NCBI RefSeq assembly: GCF_900142605.1
Contig: NZ_FRBL01000012.1
Span: 1-64,000 of the forward strand
Direction: 5' to 3'
DNA length: 64,000 nucleotides
From: Chitinophaga jiangningensis
Lineage (GTDB): Bacteria > Bacteroidota > Bacteroidia > Chitinophagales > Chitinophagaceae
A program made the translations under genes and the position numbers. Shown here piece by piece: positions 43,019 to 52,671 of this stretch (position 1 is its first letter; the number at the start of each line of letters is the position of its first letter). Under the pieces are notes generated by a model. The model did no database searches. It was not told the origin of the DNA and saw only the letters and a program-made list of their open reading frames with translations.

Positions 43019-44185
43019 ATGAACAGGAAAAAAATACTCACGACCATATTGTTGTGCTGCTGCCTGGCAGCAGGAGCGCAGTCGCCCGTCACCGTTTTTA
43101 AAAGCGGCGCCGAAGGATACAAAAGTTTTCGTATACCCGCTATCGTTAGTTTGCCGGGCGGTCAGCTGCTGGCTTTCGCAGAAGGAAGGGTACATAATGC
43201 AGGTGATTTCGGAGATATTAACCTCGTGCTGAAAACGAGTACAGACAATGGAAAGAGCTGGTCGCCGCTACAGGTGGTAGTGGATTACGACCACCTCCAG
43301 GCCGGCAACCCGGCCCCGGTAGTGGACCTCACTGATCCCCAGTATCCCAAAGGCAGGATCTTCCTGTTTTACAACACGGGCAACAATCATGAAGGGGAAG
43401 TCCGCAAGGGTAATGGACTACGCGAAGTATGGTACATAACCAGTACGGATGCTGGTGCACATTGGTCCGCCCCGGTGAATATTACCACGCAGGTACACCG
43501 GCCTATGCAGCCACAAACAAATTCTGCGTACAACTTCCCTGAAGACTGGAGAAGTTACGCCAATACGCCGGGTCACGCATTGCAATTTACGCAGGGCCGC
43601 TATCGCGGACGCATATACGTGGCTGCGAATCACTCCGCAGGAGCACCTCAGCCTGACTTTACAGACTATGCCGCCCATGGTTATTATACGGATGATCATG
43701 GTAAAACATTTCATTTAGCGGCCACGCTGCCGGTGCCGGGCTCCAACGAGAGTACCGCAGCAGAGCTGGGTAATAACCGGCTAATCCTGAATGCACGTAA
43801 CCAGAAAGGGGATAAGCGGATGCGCATCGTAGGTATCAGTAACAACGGTGGACACAGCTGGGATAGCACTTATTACGATGCCCGACTGCCCGATCCGGTA
43901 TGTGAAGGCAGTATCCTGCATATAGGCTGGAAAAAGAAAAAAGCTATACTGGCCTTTGCCAATGCGGCGGACACGCTGCAACGCAATCACCTCACGGTAC
44001 GGTTGAGTTACGACGAGGGCGCCACCTGGCCTGTAACCATACCGGTAGCAGGTACGGATAACCGCAAAGGCGACTACATCGCCTATTCCGACCTGGTACT
44101 GTTCCGTAACAAACGCCTGGGTATTCTTTACGAATTCAAGGGTTACAGTGAAATTGTCTTCCAGCAAATAAATCTGAAACAATGA
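43019..44185 (+). CDS. nanH: Exo-alpha-sialidase (GH33)
   Basis: A 388-residue secreted sialidase. The signal peptide is about 1-20 (MNRKKILTTILLCCCLAAGA). The arginine-triad start SFRIP has R38, and the acid/base region is HNAGDFGDINL. Asp-boxes include STDNGKSWS (74-82), STDAGAHWS, SNNGGHSWD and SYDEGATWP. A catalytic Glu (NESTAAEL) and the late GDYIAYSDL (nucleophile Tyr) are also visible. It releases terminal sialic acid from host-type glycans. The ATG at 43004 would add five residues before the signal peptide and is less likely. It overlaps the next gene by 4 bases. Confidence 0.92.
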   Translation: MNRKKILTTILLCCCLAAGAQSPVTVFKSGAEGYKSFRIPAIVSLPGGQLLAFAEGRVHNAGDFGDINLVLKTSTDNGKSWSPLQVVVDYDHLQAGNPAPVVDLTDPQYPKGRIFLFYNTGNNHEGEVRKGNGLREVWYITSTDAGAHWSAPVNITTQVHRPMQPQTNSAYNFPEDWRSYANTPGHALQFTQGRYRGRIYVAANHSAGAPQPDFTDYAAHGYYTDDHGKTFHLAATLPVPGSNESTAAELGNNRLILNARNQKGDKRMRIVGISNNGGHSWDSTYYDARLPDPVCEGSILHIGWKKKKAILAFANAADTLQRNHLTVRLSYDEGATWPVTIPVAGTDNRKGDYIAYSDLVLFRNKRLGILYEFKGYSEIVFQQINLKQ

Positions 44186-47100
44186 GATGGATGACGCTGC
44201 TCCTGTTACTGTCTTTCAAGCTCCATGCCCAGCAACCGGCGCTCATTCCGCAGCCCCAAACGCTGCAGTGGCAACAGGGAGCATTCCCGCTGACTAAGGC
44301 AGTTAATATTTATTTCGATACCACCTTTGCAGGCACAGCGGGGTACCTGCAGCAATGGCTGCAAGGCAAAGGAATTAACGCTGTTTTACTGGCAGGCGTT
44401 GCCGATAACGGCACTGGCATCTCCCTAAAGAAAAATAAGAATATTACTAACAGTGAAGGTTACACGTTACGTGTAACGCCGGCTATAATCGTTATTACAG
44501 CCGCCACTGATCATGGGATGTTTAATGGCAGCAGCACCTTGCGGCAGCTATTGCTGGGCGATGGGTTTGCTGCCTGTGAAATAACGGACAATCCTGCTTT
44601 CCCATGGAGAGGGTACATGGTAGATGTGGGTCGCAACTATCAATCCATGCCATTGCTGAAGCAGCAGATTGATAAAATGGCGGACTACAAACTGAATGTA
44701 TTTCAGTTTCATTTTACAGAAGATATCGCCTGGCGCTGGCAGGTGCCGGGATTTCCTGCGCTCACAGCAGATAGTAACATCATCCGCAACAAAGGGAAAT
44801 ATTATACCAGTGCGGATATCCATGAACTAATCCGTTATTGTGCGGACAGGCACATCCTGTTTGTGCCGGAAATTGATATGCCTGGCCACAGCGCTGCGTT
44901 TAAACGTGCAATGGGGTTTGATATGCAGTCGGACAGTGGTATGCATTACCTGCGGCAAATTGTAACGCTGTTTATCAAAGAATTTAATCTTCCATTTCTG
45001 CATATTGGTGGTGATGAAGTGAAGATCACCAACAAAACATTCCTGCCGGAGATGATCCGGATGATCAATGAGCAGGGAGTGCAAACAATTGGCTGGGACC
45101 CGGGAGGGAATATTCCCGCCAGTACCATACATCAGCTGTGGATGCGGGATGCACCGGCAACTGCTAACACGCGTTATCTGGATTCGCGTCATCTGTACCT
45201 CAATCATATGGACCCGTTGGAAAGTGTAACCACTATTTTTCAACGTCGAATAGGCGACCGGTTGAAGGCGGACCAAAATGTGCTCGGTGGCATTATTTGC
45301 CTCTGGCATGATCGTAAGGTGGCTACTGAAAAGGATTTGCTCACGATGAACCCCGTATATCCTGCCATGCTGGCCTTTGCGGAACGGAGCTGGCACGGTG
45401 GTGGTACGGACGGCTGGAAAGCCAACCTGGACGTTCATGATCCGGCTATGATGAAGGAATTTAACGACTTTGAAAAAAGACTGCTCACACATCAGCAATT
45501 ATACTTTAAAGGCCTTCCGTTTGCGTATCAGCCACAACAAACAAAATGGAAACTAACGGGGACGGATAAACGTGGAAAAGTAATCCTGACTTTACCTGCG
45601 CAGGGAGGTACGGTAGTGTTACAGCATTTCTGGCATCCACTGGTAAAGGGGCTGTTGCCGGAAGGAGCTGACACGCTGCAATGGACCGCTACTGCCAGCT
45701 TTTATGCGGACCAGGATACCCTCCTGCCCGTGTGGATTGGGTTTAATAATTTGTCGCGCTCCTATTTCAGCGACTCCCCGGAGGCAGGCATGTGGGATAA
45801 TAAAGGCAGTAACGTAACGGTGAATGGCTTGCCAATGGCGCCGCCACAGTGGCAGCATGCGGGGCATAAAGGGAAAGGGGAATTTCCGCTGACGGATGAA
45901 GGATATGAATACCGGTCGCCTGCCATGGTACCTTTCCACAAGGGCGCCAACGAAGTGGTGATGTATTTGCCGCGGCCGGTAGCCAAATCAGCAGATTGGC
46001 AAAATCCGGTGAAGTGGATGTATACCTTTGTACCCTTGCAGCAGCCTGCGTTTGCGCTATCGGACTACTTCACCGATCATATGGTATTGCAGCGGGATAA
46101 ACCCATGCAGATTTTTGGCACCGGCTTGCCAGGCACTGCTTTGCGGGTTCGTTTTGGTAACAGGTCAGTGGTTGCAAAAGTACAGGCGGATGGCTCCTGG
46201 ATGGCTGTGCTGCCTGCATTTGCAGCCGATACGGTTGCAAAAGTATTGTCGGTGACGGACGGAAAACGTGTGATAAGCTGTTACGACGTGCTGGTGGGCG
46301 ACGTATGGGTATGTGCCGGGCAATCCAATATGGAATTTACACTGGCCGAGGAGGCGCATGTAAAGGAAGCGGCTCCCAACAAACAGCTGCGCCTGATGCA
46401 GCGCCAGAAAAATACCAGTACCTACAATGTGCCCTACCAGGTAAGTGATACGATTTTTCTGCATCCTGCAAACTATTACTCGGGTAGCTGGAAAGTAGCG
46501 GACATCGCTGCTGCCAGGCCGTTTTCAGCAGTTGGTTTTTATTTCGGGGAGATGTTACAGCATACACTGCACGTGCCTGTGGGGCTGATTAATGTAGCTG
46601 TGGGCGGTAGCCCTTGTGAGGCCTGGATACGGGAGGCGGCAGGGAAGGAGAGCAGTGTGAAAGCCGTGTTTAGCGGCAACTGGCTTAGCAATCCGGCATT
46701 GGAGCCCTGGTGTATACAGCGGGGGCACGAGAACCTGGATACGCTGCTCGCTATGAAAGTACCTTTGCCCGCCAACGCGACCGGCTACCGGCATCCCTTT
46801 CAGCCCGGATTCCTGTATGATGCTGCCATTGCACCACTTACTGCTATGCAGGTAAAAGGAATTATCTGGTATCAGGGAGAGAGTAATGCCCTCAGTGAAC
46901 CGCGCGTACAACAACATGGACAATTGTTTCCCTTAATGGTGGCGGATTGGCGGGCCCAGTGGCATTCCCCGGAACTGCCGTTTTATTTTTGTCAGCTCTC
47001 CGGCATCAGTACTGAAAAAGGGTATAAGTCTGCATACTGGCCGCTTTTTCGTGCGCAACAGCTGCGGCTTTCAGACAGTATTCCCTTTTCCGGCATGGCT

Positions 47101-47496
47101 GTAACCAGTGATGTAGGCCATCCTACAGACGTACATCCTACGGATAAGCAAACCGTGGGCAGGCGGCTGGCGCGCGTAGCATTGGCGCGAACATATGGCT
47201 ATGGAATTTTATATAAAGGCCCTGTGCCTGAAAAGGCAATACTGCAGGGAGATACCGCCTATCTCTCCTTTAATAAAGGAGAACAGATTACTACTGCGGA
47301 CCACCAGCCGCTACGCGGTTTTACCCTTAAAAATGGCAATAAATTAACCGGAATGATTTCCGGCAACGTAATAAAATTGCCCGTGCCTGCTGGTACCAGC
47401 GTGATTTATTACGGTTGGTCGCCCTTTACAGATGCGAACCTGGTAAACGAGGATGAGCTGCCGGCCAGTACGATGGAAATAGTGCTACAAAAATGA
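44182..47496 (+). CDS. Fusion: GH20 beta-N-acetylhexosaminidase + sialate O-acetylesterase
   Basis: A 1104-residue exported fusion. Signal peptide 1-16 (ending KLHAQQ) is followed by a GH20b domain (about 20-115) and a GH20 catalytic barrel (about 130-430). The barrel has FQFHFTEDIAWRW and the catalytic pair D278-E279 in HIGGDEV. A linker of about 200 residues leads into an SGNH sialate O-acetylesterase (about 615-1104). Its nucleophile is S715 in GQSNMEF, with NVAVGGSPCEAWI, GIIWYQGESNA and the His/Asp motif HPTDVHP (980-986). It would strip 9-O-acetyl groups and hydrolyse beta-HexNAc from the same glycan. It is the last gene of the operon. Confidence 0.9.
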   Translation: MRWMTLLLLLSFKLHAQQPALIPQPQTLQWQQGAFPLTKAVNIYFDTTFAGTAGYLQQWLQGKGINAVLLAGVADNGTGISLKKNKNITNSEGYTLRVTPAIIVITAATDHGMFNGSSTLRQLLLGDGFAACEITDNPAFPWRGYMVDVGRNYQSMPLLKQQIDKMADYKLNVFQFHFTEDIAWRWQVPGFPALTADSNIIRNKGKYYTSADIHELIRYCADRHILFVPEIDMPGHSAAFKRAMGFDMQSDSGMHYLRQIVTLFIKEFNLPFLHIGGDEVKITNKTFLPEMIRMINEQGVQTIGWDPGGNIPASTIHQLWMRDAPATANTRYLDSRHLYLNHMDPLESVTTIFQRRIGDRLKADQNVLGGIICLWHDRKVATEKDLLTMNPVYPAMLAFAERSWHGGGTDGWKANLDVHDPAMMKEFNDFEKRLLTHQQLYFKGLPFAYQPQQTKWKLTGTDKRGKVILTLPAQGGTVVLQHFWHPLVKGLLPEGADTLQWTATASFYADQDTLLPVWIGFNNLSRSYFSDSPEAGMWDNKGSNVTVNGLPMAPPQWQHAGHKGKGEFPLTDEGYEYRSPAMVPFHKGANEVVMYLPRPVAKSADWQNPVKWMYTFVPLQQPAFALSDYFTDHMVLQRDKPMQIFGTGLPGTALRVRFGNRSVVAKVQADGSWMAVLPAFAADTVAKVLSVTDGKRVISCYDVLVGDVWVCAGQSNMEFTLAEEAHVKEAAPNKQLRLMQRQKNTSTYNVPYQVSDTIFLHPANYYSGSWKVADIAAARPFSAVGFYFGEMLQHTLHVPVGLINVAVGGSPCEAWIREAAGKESSVKAVFSGNWLSNPALEPWCIQRGHENLDTLLAMKVPLPANATGYRHPFQPGFLYDAAIAPLTAMQVKGIIWYQGESNALSEPRVQQHGQLFPLMVADWRAQWHSPELPFYFCQLSGISTEKGYKSAYWPLFRAQQLRLSDSIPFSGMAVTSDVGHPTDVHPTDKQTVGRRLARVALARTYGYGILYKGPVPEKAILQGDTAYLSFNKGEQITTADHQPLRGFTLKNGNKLTGMISGNVIKLPVPAGTSVIYYGWSPFTDANLVNEDELPASTMEIVLQK

Positions 47497-47508
47497 TCCA
47501 ATAAGTTG

Positions 47509-47579
47509 TTCGAATCGGGAGAGGCCTTCGGCCTCTCCCGATTCGAATTTCGGTCAGCCGAAGGCTGACCGAAATTCGA
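47509..47579. repeat. Fused double hairpin with a shared arm, copy D (no flanking element arms)
   Basis: Hairpin one (47509-47547) has 18-bp perfect arms and a TTC loop. Hairpin two (47543-47579) has 17-bp perfect arms and a GAA loop. TTCGA at 47509 and 47575 competes for TCGAA at 47543-47547. It lies just after the end of the sialic acid operon and could serve as its terminator. Confidence 0.88.
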
Positions 47580-47650
47580 TCTTAATATAATCTTCGCAAG
47601 AAAAAGTCTCCCCCGAAATCCCTATATTCGCAGTTTCAACTTGACGATTA

Positions 47651-49870
47651 ATGGCCCAACCAGACAACACAAATGTCATCTTTCACCTGGCGGCAGATTT
47701 TGTTAACCAGACCAACCGCCACATCTTCCTGACAGGAAAGGCAGGTACAGGAAAGACTACATTTCTGAAATATATAAAAGACCACTCCCGCAAAAATACG
47801 GTGATCGTTGCACCTACCGGTGTAGCCGCCATCAATGCGGGCGGGGTTACCATGCACTCCTTTTTTCAGCTGCCCTTCGGCCCTTATGTGCCAGGCACTA
47901 AAAGAGGATTTTCTGACGATGGTGTAAGCAGTACCGACAGGCATTCCCTGTTCCGGAACATCCGCTTCACCAACGACAAGAAATCGCTGTTGCAGGAGCT
48001 GGAACTGCTCATCATCGATGAGGTGAGTATGGTGCGCTGCGATATGCTCGACGCCATTGATCAAATTCTCCGTCACTTCCGGAATAAGCCACTGCAGCCA
48101 TTTGGCGGCGTGCAGGTGCTCTTCATCGGGGACTTGTATCAGCTTCCGCCAGTGATCCCGGAAGATGAATGGGCGCTGTTATCACAATACTATAACTCTC
48201 CTTTTTTCTTCGATGCTAAAGTGCTGGAACATGAAACCCCGCTTTACATTGAGCTGAAGAAAATATACCGGCAAAATGAGCAGGTGTTTATCGATGTACT
48301 CAACCGCATTCGCAACAACGAAGTGGAAGGGGAAGACCTGCAACTGCTCAACGAGTACTACCAGCCTGAGTTTACAGGTGAGGATGCCGAATACATCGTG
48401 CTCACCACACATAACCGTAAGGCAGATGATATCAACAACTATCGCCTCAACTCTATGGAGGGTAAGCTCTATCGCTTCGAAGGCAAGATAGAAGGGGATT
48501 TCAGTGATAAAGCCCTGCCTACGGAAATGGTATTGCAACTGAAAGTGGGCGCGCAGGTGATGTTCCTCAAAAATGATATCGCACAGCCAAGAAGATATTA
48601 CAACGGTAAAATTGCTACCGTCAAAGAAATCGATGATGATGAGATCACCCTGGTGCTCTCCGGTTCCCATGAGGAAATGAAGCTGGAAAAGGAAACCTGG
48701 AGAAATATCCGCTATCACTATAATGCAGATGAAAACAGCATCGAAGAGGAAGAAATAGGCAGCTTTACACAGTTTCCTATTCGCCTCGCCTGGGCTATCA
48801 CCATCCACAAGAGCCAGGGGCTTACGTTTGAAAGGGCAATTATCGATGCGGGATATGCGTTTGCAGCCGGCCAGGTATACGTGGCGCTGAGTCGCTGTAC
48901 CTCCCTGGAAGGACTGGTGCTGCACTCCCGCATTGGTTTTGGCAGTATTAAAACCGACTCACGGGTAGTAGAATTCTCCCGTCGCGAAAGTGAGCCGAAT
49001 GAATTGGTGGTATTGCTGGAAATGGAACGCAAAAAGTTCCAGGCCAATTCCATCATGCAGCTGTTCGACTGGTACAAGATGCAGTCGCTCATTAAATCCC
49101 ACGCCGTTTGGATCGAGGATAAGAAAATCCCAGATTTCGATGCTGCCTTAAAAATCACCCGGTACCTCTCCAGCATTATCGTGCAGCAGGCGGAAGTAGC
49201 GGCTAAGTTTACCAACCAGCTGAAGCAACTGCTGGATGTGGTGGCCCAAACCGGTGAAACCGACCAGATGGCGGAGCGTATCACCAAGGCAGTAGGATAT
49301 TTTACCAAAAGTATATATGAAGAGATGATTGTGCCCCTGCAGGAGCATATGGAAGAAGTGAAAAAGGCGAAAGCCAAGAAATACCACCTGCAGCTGATGG
49401 CGCTGGAATCAGATTTCTGGAACAAGCTGGCGCAGGTATGGGAATGCAGCTACGGTGACCTGCAGTTTAACAAAGGCCTCACCGACTACCTCGCCAAACG
49501 CAATAAGGCCGAAGCGGCCGAAGTGCTGGCCAAAACCAAAGGCAAGGTGGAAAAGGGGAGTAGCCGCAAAGGTACCCTGGAGCTGTTCCTGGGTGGCAAA
49601 ACCGTGGCAGAAATTGCCGCAGTGCGTAACCTGGCCGTGAGTACGATTGAGTCGCACCTGGCCCAATGCGTAGAGGCGGGAGAGTTAGAGCTGGAGAAAT
49701 TTGTGCCGGAAGGAACGGTGAAGCTCATCATGAACCATATCCGCGACCTGGGCGCCACCGCTGCCGGGCCTATCAAGGAAAGGACGGGAGATGCTGCCAG
49801 CTTTGCTGAAATCAGGGCTGTTCAAGCCTATTTACAGCGCAAACAAAGGGAGGAAACCCTGGCCGATTAA
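47651..49870 (+). CDS. PIF1-like helicase with C-terminal RecQ-type helix-turn-helix domain
   Basis: A 739-residue SF1B DNA helicase. Walker A is GKAGTGKTT (29-37), Walker B is LLIIDEVSM (D123-E124), motif III is IGDLYQLPPV, and WAITIHKSQGLTFERAIID and VYVALSRCTSLEGL are the late motifs. Residues about 590-739 are a separate helical region with a helix-turn-helix (GKTVAEIAAVRNLAVSTIESHL), like the HTH region found after the HRDC part of some RecQ proteins. The likely role is unwinding G-quadruplexes or stalled forks. The transcript is probably monocistronic. Confidence 0.88.
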   Translation: MAQPDNTNVIFHLAADFVNQTNRHIFLTGKAGTGKTTFLKYIKDHSRKNTVIVAPTGVAAINAGGVTMHSFFQLPFGPYVPGTKRGFSDDGVSSTDRHSLFRNIRFTNDKKSLLQELELLIIDEVSMVRCDMLDAIDQILRHFRNKPLQPFGGVQVLFIGDLYQLPPVIPEDEWALLSQYYNSPFFFDAKVLEHETPLYIELKKIYRQNEQVFIDVLNRIRNNEVEGEDLQLLNEYYQPEFTGEDAEYIVLTTHNRKADDINNYRLNSMEGKLYRFEGKIEGDFSDKALPTEMVLQLKVGAQVMFLKNDIAQPRRYYNGKIATVKEIDDDEITLVLSGSHEEMKLEKETWRNIRYHYNADENSIEEEEIGSFTQFPIRLAWAITIHKSQGLTFERAIIDAGYAFAAGQVYVALSRCTSLEGLVLHSRIGFGSIKTDSRVVEFSRRESEPNELVVLLEMERKKFQANSIMQLFDWYKMQSLIKSHAVWIEDKKIPDFDAALKITRYLSSIIVQQAEVAAKFTNQLKQLLDVVAQTGETDQMAERITKAVGYFTKSIYEEMIVPLQEHMEEVKKAKAKKYHLQLMALESDFWNKLAQVWECSYGDLQFNKGLTDYLAKRNKAEAAEVLAKTKGKVEKGSSRKGTLELFLGGKTVAEIAAVRNLAVSTIESHLAQCVEAGELELEKFVPEGTVKLIMNHIRDLGATAAGPIKERTGDAASFAEIRAVQAYLQRKQREETLAD

Positions 49871-49945
49871 AATATTACCACAAAAATGTTAATATAAAAT
49901 CAGGAACCGGTAAAAATATGCATGGTTTACTATAGTTGCACCCGC

Positions 49946-49953
49946 TAAATTTG
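49946..49953 (+). promoter_or_regulatory. -7 box of lutABC
   Basis: TAAATTTG matches TAnnTTTG and lies 25 bases before the TTG chosen as the lutA start. It supports that start over the in-frame TTG at 49936, which would be upstream of the transcript. Confidence 0.4.
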
Positions 49954-49977
49954 CATACAACTTATAAATCAAGCATT

Positions 49978-50715
49978 TTGAAAGTCGGACTCTTTATACC
50001 CTGCTATATAGACCAGTTCTATCCGCAGGTAGGCATAGCCACGTTACAGCTGCTACAAAAGCTGGGTTGCCAGGTGGTATATCCGCAAGGGCAAACCTGT
50101 TGCGGACAGCCGATGGCCAACTCTGGTTTCGAACATCTTACCCATGGCTGCAACAGCCTGTTTGTAGATCATTTCGATGGATTTGATTATGTAGTGGCAC
50201 CTTCCGGCAGCTGCGTGCTTCATATCAAAGAGCACCTGCACGAGCCGGCACGGGAAGCGGCCGCCACCAACATACGTCAGCGCGTATACGAACTGACGGA
50301 ATTCCTCACAGACATTCTGAAAGTAGCATCCCTGCCTGCGCGATTCCCGCATAAAGTAGGCCTGCACCAGAGCTGCCACGGGCAGCGTGGCCTGCACCTC
50401 GCACAGATGAGCGAACTCGTTGATCAGCCTTATTCCAAACCCGGACATCTGCTCAATATGGTGGATGGACTCGAGCTGGTGGACCTCGATCGTAAAGATG
50501 AGTGCTGCGGCTTTGGCGGCACCTTCTGCGTGGCAGAGGAAGCCGTTTCCGTGAAAATGGGCGTTGACCGTGTAGCCGATCACGTGAAGCATGATGCGGA
50601 AGTGATCACCGGTACTGACGTCAGCTGCCTCATGCACCTGGAAGGAATTATCAACCGCCGCAAACAACCCTTGCGCGTAATGCATATCGCTGAAATCCTT
50701 AACAATACTATCTGA
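49978..50715 (+). CDS. lutA: LutA, L-lactate utilisation Fe-S protein
   Basis: A 245-residue cysteine-rich protein with two CCG domains. It has CCGQPMANSG in the first half and DECCGFGGTFC in the second, the cluster-binding motifs of LutA/GlpC-like proteins. With LutB and LutC it oxidises L-lactate to pyruvate. The family start is MKVGLFIPCYIDQFYP, which begins at the TTG at 49978. There is no ATG nearby, so a TTG start is proposed. Its stop overlaps the lutB start (TGATG). Confidence 0.92.
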   Translation: MKVGLFIPCYIDQFYPQVGIATLQLLQKLGCQVVYPQGQTCCGQPMANSGFEHLTHGCNSLFVDHFDGFDYVVAPSGSCVLHIKEHLHEPAREAAATNIRQRVYELTEFLTDILKVASLPARFPHKVGLHQSCHGQRGLHLAQMSELVDQPYSKPGHLLNMVDGLELVDLDRKDECCGFGGTFCVAEEAVSVKMGVDRVADHVKHDAEVITGTDVSCLMHLEGIINRRKQPLRVMHIAEILNNTI

Positions 50716-52103
50716 TGAACAGTCATACTTCTGATCACGCCACGCTGGCCGGTAAGTTCAATGAAAATGAACCCCGCGTCAACTGGCATGATGAAACTTT
50801 GTGGTGGGTAAGAAAAAAACGCGACCGCATGGCCTGGTCTGTAAACGGCTGGGAACAGCTCAGAGAGGCCGCATCTGATATAAAAAGACATGCACTGGGA
50901 AACCTGCACGACTACCTCGTACAGTTTGAACAGCAGGCCATCGCTAACGGGGCCATAGTGCACTGGGCCGCTGATGCAGCGGAACATAACCGCATTGTGC
51001 TCGGTATCCTGCAAAAGCACCAGGTAAAGCGCATGGTAAAAAGTAAATCCATGCTCACAGAGGAATGCCACCTCAATCCGCACCTGGAAGCTCATGGCAT
51101 CGATGTAATCGATACCGACTTAGGGGAGCGTATTGTGCAGCTGGCAAAGGAACCACCCAGCCACATCGTACTACCCTGTATTCATAAAAAGAAGGAAGAG
51201 ATTGGAGATCTGTTTCATGAACACCTGGGCACGCCTGCCGGTAATGCAGATCCGCAGTTTCTGACAGCGGCCGCACGTATGCATTTACGCCAGGAGTTTT
51301 TACAGGCGGATGCAGCCATCACCGGGGTCAACTTCGCGGTAGCGGAAACCGGTGAAATGGTAGTATGTACCAACGAAGGTAATGCCGACATGGGCGCACA
51401 TCTTGCCAAAGTGCACATCGCCTGTATGGGTATTGAAAAGATTATTCCCAAACGCGAACACTTAGGCGTTTTCCTGCGCTTACTCGCACGCAGCGCCACC
51501 GGGCAGCCTATCACCACCTACAGCAGCCATTTCCGCCAGCCAAGAGAAGGGCAGGAGCTGCATATTGTATTGGTGGATAATGGTCGCTCCAGACAGCTGG
51601 GCCGTGAAGATTTCAGGAACAGCCTGAAATGTATCCGTTGTGGTGCGTGTATGAATACCTGCCCCGTGTATCGCCGTAGTGGCGGGCATAGTTATCACAC
51701 CGCTGTTGCTGGTCCGATCGGTTCTATTCTTGCACCGAATCTTGATATGAAAGACTTCGCAGATTTACCGTTCGCATCCACACTTTGTGGCTCCTGTAGC
51801 AATGTTTGCCCGGTTAAGATCGATATACATACACAGTTGTATAAGTGGCGTCAGGTAATTGTACAGGAAGGATATGCAGCCACCGGAAAAAAAGTAAGCA
51901 TGAAAGCAATGACGGCTGTGTTGTCTTCCCCTGCTACGTTTAAAGTAGCCGGTAAGATGGGACGCTGGGTGCTCAAGGCTTTGCCGGGAATGGTTAACAA
52001 TGGTTTCAATCCATGGTATAAACAGAGAGACATGCCGGCTCCTCCGAAAATGTCTTTCTCCGAATGGTACGCTAAAAATAATAAAGATGAGCAGCAGGGA
52101 TAA
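50715..52103 (+). CDS. lutB: LutB, iron-sulfur subunit of the lactate oxidation complex
   Basis: A 462-residue protein of the LutB/YkgF family. The N-terminal LUD domain (about 60-290) carries NFAVAETGEMVVCTNEGN and VHIACMGIEKIIPK. Two [4Fe-4S] motifs follow, C306-I-R-C-G-A-C-M-N-T-C and then C358-G-S-C-S-N-V-C (358, 361, 365). It is the electron-transfer part of LutABC. It overlaps lutA by one base and lutC by 17 bases, so the three are translationally coupled. Confidence 0.95.
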   Translation: MNSHTSDHATLAGKFNENEPRVNWHDETLWWVRKKRDRMAWSVNGWEQLREAASDIKRHALGNLHDYLVQFEQQAIANGAIVHWAADAAEHNRIVLGILQKHQVKRMVKSKSMLTEECHLNPHLEAHGIDVIDTDLGERIVQLAKEPPSHIVLPCIHKKKEEIGDLFHEHLGTPAGNADPQFLTAAARMHLRQEFLQADAAITGVNFAVAETGEMVVCTNEGNADMGAHLAKVHIACMGIEKIIPKREHLGVFLRLLARSATGQPITTYSSHFRQPREGQELHIVLVDNGRSRQLGREDFRNSLKCIRCGACMNTCPVYRRSGGHSYHTAVAGPIGSILAPNLDMKDFADLPFASTLCGSCSNVCPVKIDIHTQLYKWRQVIVQEGYAATGKKVSMKAMTAVLSSPATFKVAGKMGRWVLKALPGMVNNGFNPWYKQRDMPAPPKMSFSEWYAKNNKDEQQG

Positions 52104-52656
52104 TATATTAAATGCAGTAAAAAGAAATCAACCGGAGTCATCCATGTTGCCTTCGCTGAAAGGCTTGTCAGATATGCCTGATAGCTTCGATGACTACAAG
52201 CGGGTAGTAGAAGGATTGGGTGCTGTGGTAGAAGAAGTAGTCACTGAAGAAGATATTATCTATGCGCTGGATAAACATCTCCCTGAAAGAAAAAGAACGG
52301 TGGATACAAGGTCAGCCATACAACAGGAATGGATACACGAAGATGCGCATCTGCTGGAAGATGTAGATGTAGCCTTGATTCCGGGGCAACTCGCCGTGGC
52401 CGAAAACGGTGCAGTGTGGTTAACCGAACACCAAATGAAAGTGCGTGCACTGCCGTTTATCACACAGCATCTCGTACTCATCATCTCCCGAAAAACCATT
52501 GTTGCTACTATGCATGAGGCCTATGAAAAAATCGGAGGCCCTGAAACCGGCTTCGGAGTTTTCATTGCAGGGCCATCTAAAACAGCAGACATTGAACAGT
52601 CACTCGTACTGGGTGCACACGGCGCCAAAAGCTTACTGGTGCTGGTTACGCCTTGA
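52087..52656 (+). CDS. lutC: LutC, LUD-domain subunit of the lactate oxidation complex
   Basis: A 189-residue LUD-domain protein (YkgG/LutC). It starts MSSRDNILNAVK at the ATG at 52087; the open frame extends 87 bases further up inside lutB and is not family-like. Motifs are AVAENGAVWLTEH and the C-terminal GFGVFIAGPSKTADIEQSLVLGAHGAKSL, the usual LUD signature. It is the last gene of lutABC and is followed by a long hairpin terminator. Confidence 0.95.
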   Translation: MSSRDNILNAVKRNQPESSMLPSLKGLSDMPDSFDDYKRVVEGLGAVVEEVVTEEDIIYALDKHLPERKRTVDTRSAIQQEWIHEDAHLLEDVDVALIPGQLAVAENGAVWLTEHQMKVRALPFITQHLVLIISRKTIVATMHEAYEKIGGPETGFGVFIAGPSKTADIEQSLVLGAHGAKSLLVLVTP

Positions 52657-52671
52657 TCAATAATATCACTT

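Noticed and set aside
48182..48925. A 247-codon frame opposite the helicase
   Set aside because: It is antisense to conserved helicase motifs, with no features of its own.
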